The position numbers were made by a program, and so were the translations under genes. Positions 7,496 to 10,536 of a stretch of 10,536 bases of DNA are shown piece after piece. The notes beneath the pieces are model-generated. The model saw nothing but the letters and a program-made list of their open reading frames with translations. It ran no database searches and was not told where the DNA came from. Origin of the DNA: an uncultured Sphingomonadaceae bacterium (GTDB taxonomy: Bacteria; Pseudomonadota; Alphaproteobacteria; Sphingomonadales; Sphingomonadaceae); contig CALLWN010000325.1 of the NCBI GenBank assembly GCA_938016505.1, forward strand, positions 1 through 10,536, read 5' to 3'. The number at the start of each line of letters is the position of its first letter. The first letter of the stretch is position 1.

Positions 7496-7524
7496 CGATA
7501 GGGGAGGCTGTTCCTCCCTTGCAA
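7496..7524 (-). promoter_or_regulatory. Putative promoter with operator-like dyad upstream of the dehydrogenase operon
   Basis: On the minus strand TTGCAA (7524-7519) is followed by a 17-base spacer and CTATCG (7501-7496; TATCGT one base further on also fits). The spacer is exactly the inverted repeat GGGAGG-5 nt-CCTCCC (7502-7518). Transcription would begin near 7489, right at the ATG at 7488. The palindromic TTGCAA also faces the SH3 gene on the plus strand, but CTAGGG, 17 bases away, is a poor -10. The hexamer is the same one used in the rimP promoter call. This is pattern evidence only; the dyad could also be a chance GC-rich repeat. Confidence 0.35.
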
Positions 7525-7557
7525 GCGTCGGCGCTGCCGCCCTAGGGAAGAACGGTG

Positions 7558-8118
7558 ATGCGCGCGGCATTCTGGCTTGTCTCCGCCCTCGTCGCCGGGG
7601 CGGCCTCGGCTGCATCCGGTGCGGCGGCGCAGCCCGCGCCGCCGAAGCCGGGCGATCCGCGGATGAGCGCTGATGCCCGCCGCAACCTCTCAGGCCTTGC
7701 CGTGCCGCGCTTCATGTCGCTGCGCGCCGGGCGCGCCAACCTGCGCGCCGGGCCCGGAACCAGCTACCCCGCCAGATGGACGCTGGTGCGACCGGATGGA
7801 AAGCCGGGGGTACCGCTCGAAGTCATTGCGGAGTGGAATGTCTGGCGCCAGGTCCGCGATCCCGAGGGCGAGACAGGCTGGCTCGACCGCGCCATGCTGT
7901 CGACCGACCGGACCTTTCTCGTCACTGGCGAGACCCGCACGCTCCATGCGCGGCCCGATCTCGCGGCTCCTGCCGTGTGGCGCGCCGAGCCCGGCGTCGT
8001 CGCCCGCATCGTCACCTGCGCCGACCGCTGGTGCCGCATCGCGCTCGACGGCCGGTCGGGCTGGATCCTGCGCGAACAGGGCTTCGGCACCTACCCGAAC
8101 GAGGCGGTCGGGAACTGA
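7558..8118 (+). CDS. Secreted bacterial SH3-domain protein (two SH3 repeats)
   Basis: The 186-residue protein has a Sec signal peptide (hydrophobic residues 3-18, likely cleavage between about 18 and 25 in an Ala-rich stretch). The mature part contains two bacterial SH3-like repeats of the SH3_4/COG3807 type. The first, about 51-115, carries NLRAGPGTSYP and GETGWLDRAML. The second, about 120-180, carries TLHARPD and GRSGWIL. Such modules are thought to bind peptidoglycan or other envelope ligands; no catalytic motif is visible. Two cysteines (C154, C159) lie in the second repeat. The ATG at 7558 is preceded in frame by GTG at 7555; an AGGGAAG ribosome site at 7544-7550 serves either. The gene is divergent from the dehydrogenase, a neighbourhood I recall in other alphaproteobacteria, and its stop overlaps the likely start of the GGDEF gene. 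Confidence 0.88.
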   Translation: MRAAFWLVSALVAGAASAASGAAAQPAPPKPGDPRMSADARRNLSGLAVPRFMSLRAGRANLRAGPGTSYPARWTLVRPDGKPGVPLEVIAEWNVWRQVRDPEGETGWLDRAMLSTDRTFLVTGETRTLHARPDLAAPAVWRAEPGVVARIVTCADRWCRIALDGRSGWILREQGFGTYPNEAVGN

Positions 8119-8678
8119 AGCCCGGGGCGCGCACGGCGTGGCTGGTGGCAGCCGCCGGCTGGGTTGTGGCCGGGGCCGCGCTGGCGGCGGCGGCCAAGGC
8201 CCGCCGCAAGGCCGAAACCGATCCGCTCACCGGGCTGCCCAACCGCCGCGGCCTTGCCCGGGCCCATTCCCGCATGACCTCTGGGCAGGCGGGCGTGCGG
8301 CTCGTCTTCCTCGACCTTTCCGGCTTTCGCGCGGTCAATGGCGCTCACGGCCACCACATCGGCGACCAGGTTCTGAAGGCGGTGGCCGGGCGGCTTCGGG
8401 CCGCGCTTCCAGACGGCGCCATCCTCGCCCGCCACGGCGGCGACGAGTTCGTCATCCTCTCGGCGGGGGCCGACCCGACCGCCGCGCTCGAGGCCGCCCT
8501 CGCGCGGCCCTTCGTCCTCCCCTCCGGCAGCCTGATCCGGCTCGGGCTCTGGACCGGCGCTGCGCCGGCTGAAGCCACCGGCCTCGACGAGGCCCTCGCT
8601 GCTGCTGTCGCAGACATGCAGCGCCGGCGCGCAGAGGCAACGCAGCGAGCCAGTTCAACCGCCATTCAAGGCAGCTGA
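8115..8678 (+). CDS. Minimal membrane-anchored GGDEF protein (putative diguanylate cyclase)
   Basis: This frame encodes a compact GGDEF domain behind one hydrophobic segment. From the likely CTG start there are 187 residues: a transmembrane stretch at 8-27 flanked by K2/R6 and by KARRK (28-32), then DPLTGLPNRRG (36-46), and the GGDEF motif at 108-112 within ARHGGDEFVIL. Residues D67, N75 and D84 match the metal- and GTP-binding positions, so synthesis of c-di-GMP is plausible. The RxxD inhibitory site expected just before GGDEF is absent (PDGA), and the part after GGDEF is short and divergent. There is no ATG near the start. CTG at 8115 overlaps the SH3 stop (CTGA) behind a GAGG ribosome site at 8101-8104. 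GTG at 8145 is the alternative but would cut into the membrane segment. The in-frame ATG at 7776 lies deep in the SH3 gene and is unlikely. Confidence 0.8.
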   Translation: MKPGARTAWLVAAAGWVVAGAALAAAAKARRKAETDPLTGLPNRRGLARAHSRMTSGQAGVRLVFLDLSGFRAVNGAHGHHIGDQVLKAVAGRLRAALPDGAILARHGGDEFVILSAGADPTAALEAALARPFVLPSGSLIRLGLWTGAAPAEATGLDEALAAAVADMQRRRAEATQRASSTAIQGS

Positions 8679-8692
8679 GCGAGCCTTGACGC

Positions 8693-9544
8693 ATGCAGCC
8701 GCGTGCGTCCCTTGCAGCACTTCTGGCCCTTGCCGGGGCGGCTGCGGTGGCCGCATCGCCGCCCCGACCCGGCGACTGGGCGCTGGTCGATGCCGCCGAG
8801 CCCTGGGCCGGCGGCGCGCTCTATCCGTCGGCTGTCAGCTGGTGGGGTGCGCCAGCACCAACGGCCTCCGCCTTTGCTGCCCCCCTCGCGCCCTGGGGGC
8901 GGTTTGTTCGCCACCCCGATCTCGGCCGGGTGTGGCTGCCACGCGTCACGCCCGGCTGGCAGCCCTACCGCCACGGGCGCTGGGTCCTGCACCCCGTCTG
9001 GGGTCGGACCTGGCTTTCCGACAAGCCATTCGGCTGGGCCGTCTACCATTATGGCCGCTGGGGGTTTGACCCGCGGCTGGGCTGGTTCTGGGTGCCCGGG
9101 CTTGCCTTCGCGCCGCACTGGGCGGACCTGCGCTGGTCCGCTCGCTGGAGCGACTGGGCGCCGCTGCCGCCGCCAGGCTGGGCGGGCGGGAGCGGCTGGC
9201 ACCGGGCCGCCGGCGGCTGGAGCCATGGCGACCCCGGATGGACGGTTGCGCCGCGCGGCAATGCCTTGCGGCCTCGCTGGCAGCCACGCGCCGGCACCGG
9301 CTGCACCGCGGTCGAGCCGATGACGTCAGCACCCGCACCGCGTTCGACCGTGGCAGCGCGCGCGGCCGCCGCCCCGGAGGCGAGTGAGCAATCCGGCCCC
9401 GGAAGCGGACCACCCGCATGGCGCGGCCGCTCACGCATCGGGGCGCCGCCAGGCTCTGGCGCTGACCCGGCCTGCTGCCCCTGCGCGCCCCAGCTGCTCG
9501 CGGAACAGCTAGGCTCAGGACTCATTGCGGCAGCCAGAAGATGA
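8693..9544 (+). CDS. Secreted Trp-rich DUF6600-type protein, 3' end replaced by the insertion sequence
   Basis: The 283-residue frame begins with a Sec signal peptide (residues 4-22, cleavage near ASP). Its core has three Trp/Gly/His/Tyr-rich units spaced exactly 26 residues apart at 69, 95 and 121, each opening with GR. The second reads GRWVLHPVWGRTWLSD and then FGWAVYHY. This matches DUF6600-type envelope proteins of unknown function. After about residue 190 the sequence is Pro/Ala/Arg-rich. The last ten codons (from about 9513) lie inside the IS5-family element, so the native C-terminus is lost or changed and the stop at 9542 comes from the element. The frame overlaps the antisense transposase end by 23 bp. 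It starts 14 bp after the GGDEF gene, so the three are probably co-transcribed. Whether the truncated protein works cannot be judged. Confidence 0.72.
   Translation: MQPRASLAALLALAGAAAVAASPPRPGDWALVDAAEPWAGGALYPSAVSWWGAPAPTASAFAAPLAPWGRFVRHPDLGRVWLPRVTPGWQPYRHGRWVLHPVWGRTWLSDKPFGWAVYHYGRWGFDPRLGWFWVPGLAFAPHWADLRWSARWSDWAPLPPPGWAGGSGWHRAAGGWSHGDPGWTVAPRGNALRPRWQPRAGTGCTAVEPMTSAPAPRSTVAARAAAAPEASEQSGPGSGPPAWRGRSRIGAPPGSGADPACCPCAPQLLAEQLGSGLIAAARR
9509..9530 (+). repeat. IS end downstream of transposase: CTAG target-type sequence plus terminal sequence
   Basis: CTAG at 9509-9512 is a typical target of IS5-family elements of this group. It is followed by GCTCAGGACTCATTGCGG, resembling the GGCTCAGGACTCA-type ends I recall for IS427-like elements. 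The transposase stop lies at 9522-9524, as close to the end as is usual. The matching inverted copy was not found at the other end, so the exact boundary is uncertain by a few bases. Confidence 0.5.
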
Positions 9545-10282
9545 CGGTTGCGGCGATGCAGATGGCTGAGAAGAAGGTGTGGGCGCAGCGGTCATAGCGG
9601 GTGTGGATCCGTCGCCAGTCCTTGAGTTTGCCGAACATGTTCTCGACCTTGTGGCGCTGCCGATAAAGGGCCGCGTCGTGGGGGATGGGCACTTTGCGGT
9701 TCGTCTTTGACGGGATGCAGGGCGTGATGCCTTTTGCGATCAATGCCCCGCGGAACCAGTCGGCGTCGTAGCCCCGGTCAGCCAGCAACGCCTTGGCCTT
9801 GGGGAAGGCATCGATCATGAGCGCAGCCCCTTTGTAGTCGCTCATCTGCCCTTCGCTGAGCAGCATGATCAGCGGGCGGCCCTTTCCATCGCAGACGGCA
9901 TGCAGCTTGGAGTTCAGGCCACCTTTGGTGCGCCCGATACGTCTGGGTAGAGCCCCTTTTTTAGCAGGCTTGCCGCCGTCCGGTGCGCCTTTAAATGCGT
10001 GGCGTCGATCATCAACCGATCGGGCTTTCCGCCCTTGGCGGCCAGCTCGGCGAAGATGCGGTTGAACACACCCAGGCGGCTCCAGCGGATGAACCGGTTA
10101 TAGATCGTCTTGTGCGGGCCGTAACCGGCCGGCGCATCACGCCAGCGCAGCCCATTCCTGATCACGAAGATGATGCCGCTCACGATCCGCCGGTCATCGA
10201 CCCGCGGAATGCCATGCGACAGTGGGAAATACGGCTCGATCCGGCGCATCTGCGCCTCGCTCAACAACCACAACTCCGACAC
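9522..10282 (-). CDS. IS5-family transposase OrfAB, joined by -1 programmed frameshift
   Basis: Two overlapping minus-strand frames make one DDE transposase. OrfA starts at the GTG at 10282, eight bases after an AGGAGG ribosome site (10291-10296), reads MSELWLLSEAQM, and alone would stop at 9914 (122 residues). A -1 slip on AAAAAAG (9962-9956) joins it to the second frame, giving a 253-residue fusion. The fusion shows the DDE residues D93 (MIDATHLKAH), D169 (LLADRGYDAD) and E214, with the full Y207-(2)-R210-(3)-E214-(6)-K221 signature. OrfA supplies the helix-turn-helix-like N-terminus and the first Asp; OrfB supplies the rest. No inactivating stop or deletion is seen, so the enzyme could be active if the ends are intact. 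The coordinates span the fusion; a +1 or -1 shift is needed to translate it. Confidence 0.9.
9956..9962 (-). other. Slippery heptamer A AAA AAG for -1 ribosomal frameshifting
   Basis: On the minus strand the OrfA frame reads CTG CTA AAA AAG GGG, so the heptamer A AAA AAG is in the exact X XXY YYZ phase for a -1 slip. After the slip the frame continues GALPRRIGRTKGGLN, the conserved transposase sequence, while the unshifted frame stops 14 codons later at 9914. Confidence 0.85.
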
Positions 10283-10316
10283 CAGCAGCACCTCCTCGAT
10301 GCTGTCGTTGAATCAT

Positions 10317-10536
10317 CTGTGGACGCCCCTTTGGATGCAAGCGGCAAAGTTCGTCGTGGCGCGTAGTCGGATGCTGCCATCTGTCCGGCCTGTTCGTGCG
10401 GCCTGATGACCGCTGGCCTGCATGGGAGTGCGCGGATCGAAGCCAGATCAGAAAATCGTGCTCGAGGGCACACTGATTCAACCTGGTTGTTCAACCCCGT
10501 CTCGCCGACTGTTGTGCCCTGCTCTCCTTCGACCGT
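10317..10536. other. Region beyond the IS with no recognised gene
   Basis: This 220-bp stretch is less GC-rich than the host genes. Short frames exist on both strands, but none resembles a family I recognise, and none continues the interrupted DUF6600-type gene. It contains TGATTCAAC at 10474-10482, the inverse of GTTGAATCA at 10307-10315 on the IS edge, and a small dyad GGTTG-TT-CAACC at 10485-10496. It may be remnant mobile-element or rearranged flanking DNA. Confidence 0.4.

Larger units (their letters stand above)
9513..10316 (-). mobile_element. IS5-family (IS427-like) insertion sequence, left end probably incomplete
   Basis: About 800 bp carries a complete two-frame DDE transposase on the minus strand, near the usual length of IS427-group elements. 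The downstream end lies next to CTAG at 9509-9512. At the upstream end, the transposase ribosome site (10291-10296) is preceded by sequence that fits such elements only to about 10316. No copy of the terminal GGCTCAGGACTC and no second CTAG occur between there and the window end. The element therefore either lost its left terminal repeat or has a diverged one. It interrupts the DUF6600-type gene. Limits are approximate. Confidence 0.75.

Noticed and set aside
6436..7545. A 369-codon plus-strand open frame over the dehydrogenase
   Set aside because: It is antisense to an unmistakable 2-hydroxyacid dehydrogenase and shows no family features.
4145..8678. A CBASS-like defence system (patatin effector plus a nucleotide cyclase)
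   Set aside because: The patatin is the long metabolic-type patatin-related protein, not a compact CapV effector. The only cyclase candidate is a GGDEF protein in a separate divergent cluster, and no CD-NTase, Cap2/Cap3 or sensor gene is present.
10194..10481. A 95-codon minus-strand frame at the right edge
   Set aside because: It overlaps the transposase start in another frame, has no recognisable domain and has shadow-like composition.

Overview
The window is high-GC DNA (roughly 70% by eye) with long antisense open frames and the divergent pair rimP-nusA / hisG-hisD. This arrangement and the protein sequences (NusA N-terminus, short-form HisG, two-SH3 periplasmic protein beside a glyoxylate-reductase-type dehydrogenase, large patatin-related protein) point to an alphaproteobacterium, most probably of the Sphingomonadales. 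That placement is an inference from family recognition; no search was run.

Layout. Positions 1-712 (minus): the start of nusA, cut by the window edge, and complete rimP, joined by an ATGA overlap. Positions 713-871: a divergent intergenic region with a plausible sigma70-type promoter for rimP-nusA. Positions 872-2850 (plus): hisG (short form) and hisD, the first and last steps of histidine synthesis. Positions 2847-7488 (minus): a three-gene unit transcribed as 2-hydroxyacid dehydrogenase, patatin-related lipid hydrolase, Tat-exported serine hydrolase. It converges on hisD so tightly that the two stop codons share the palindrome CTAG. Positions 7489-7557: a short divergent region with a perfect 6-bp dyad. 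Positions 7558-9544 (plus): a compact envelope/signalling cluster of a secreted two-SH3 protein, a membrane-anchored minimal GGDEF protein and a secreted Trp-rich DUF6600-type protein. Positions about 9513-10316: an IS5-family (IS427-like) insertion sequence on the minus strand, with its transposase split by a canonical A AAA AAG -1 frameshift site. It has replaced the 3' end of the DUF6600-type gene. Positions 10317-10536 hold no recognisable gene.

How the genes work together. nusA/rimP serve transcription elongation and 30S maturation. hisG/hisD serve histidine synthesis, and the short HisG needs a HisZ partner encoded elsewhere. The minus-strand trio is probably one operon (20-bp gap, then a 28-bp overlap), but no published pathway joining these three enzymes is known to me. 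The plus-strand trio suggests an envelope-linked, c-di-GMP-related function. I see no convincing new defence or mobile system. The most useful leads are the unusual GGDEF protein with a non-AUG start, the two divergent regulatory regions that share a palindromic TTGCAA, the hydrolase operon, and the IS junction.
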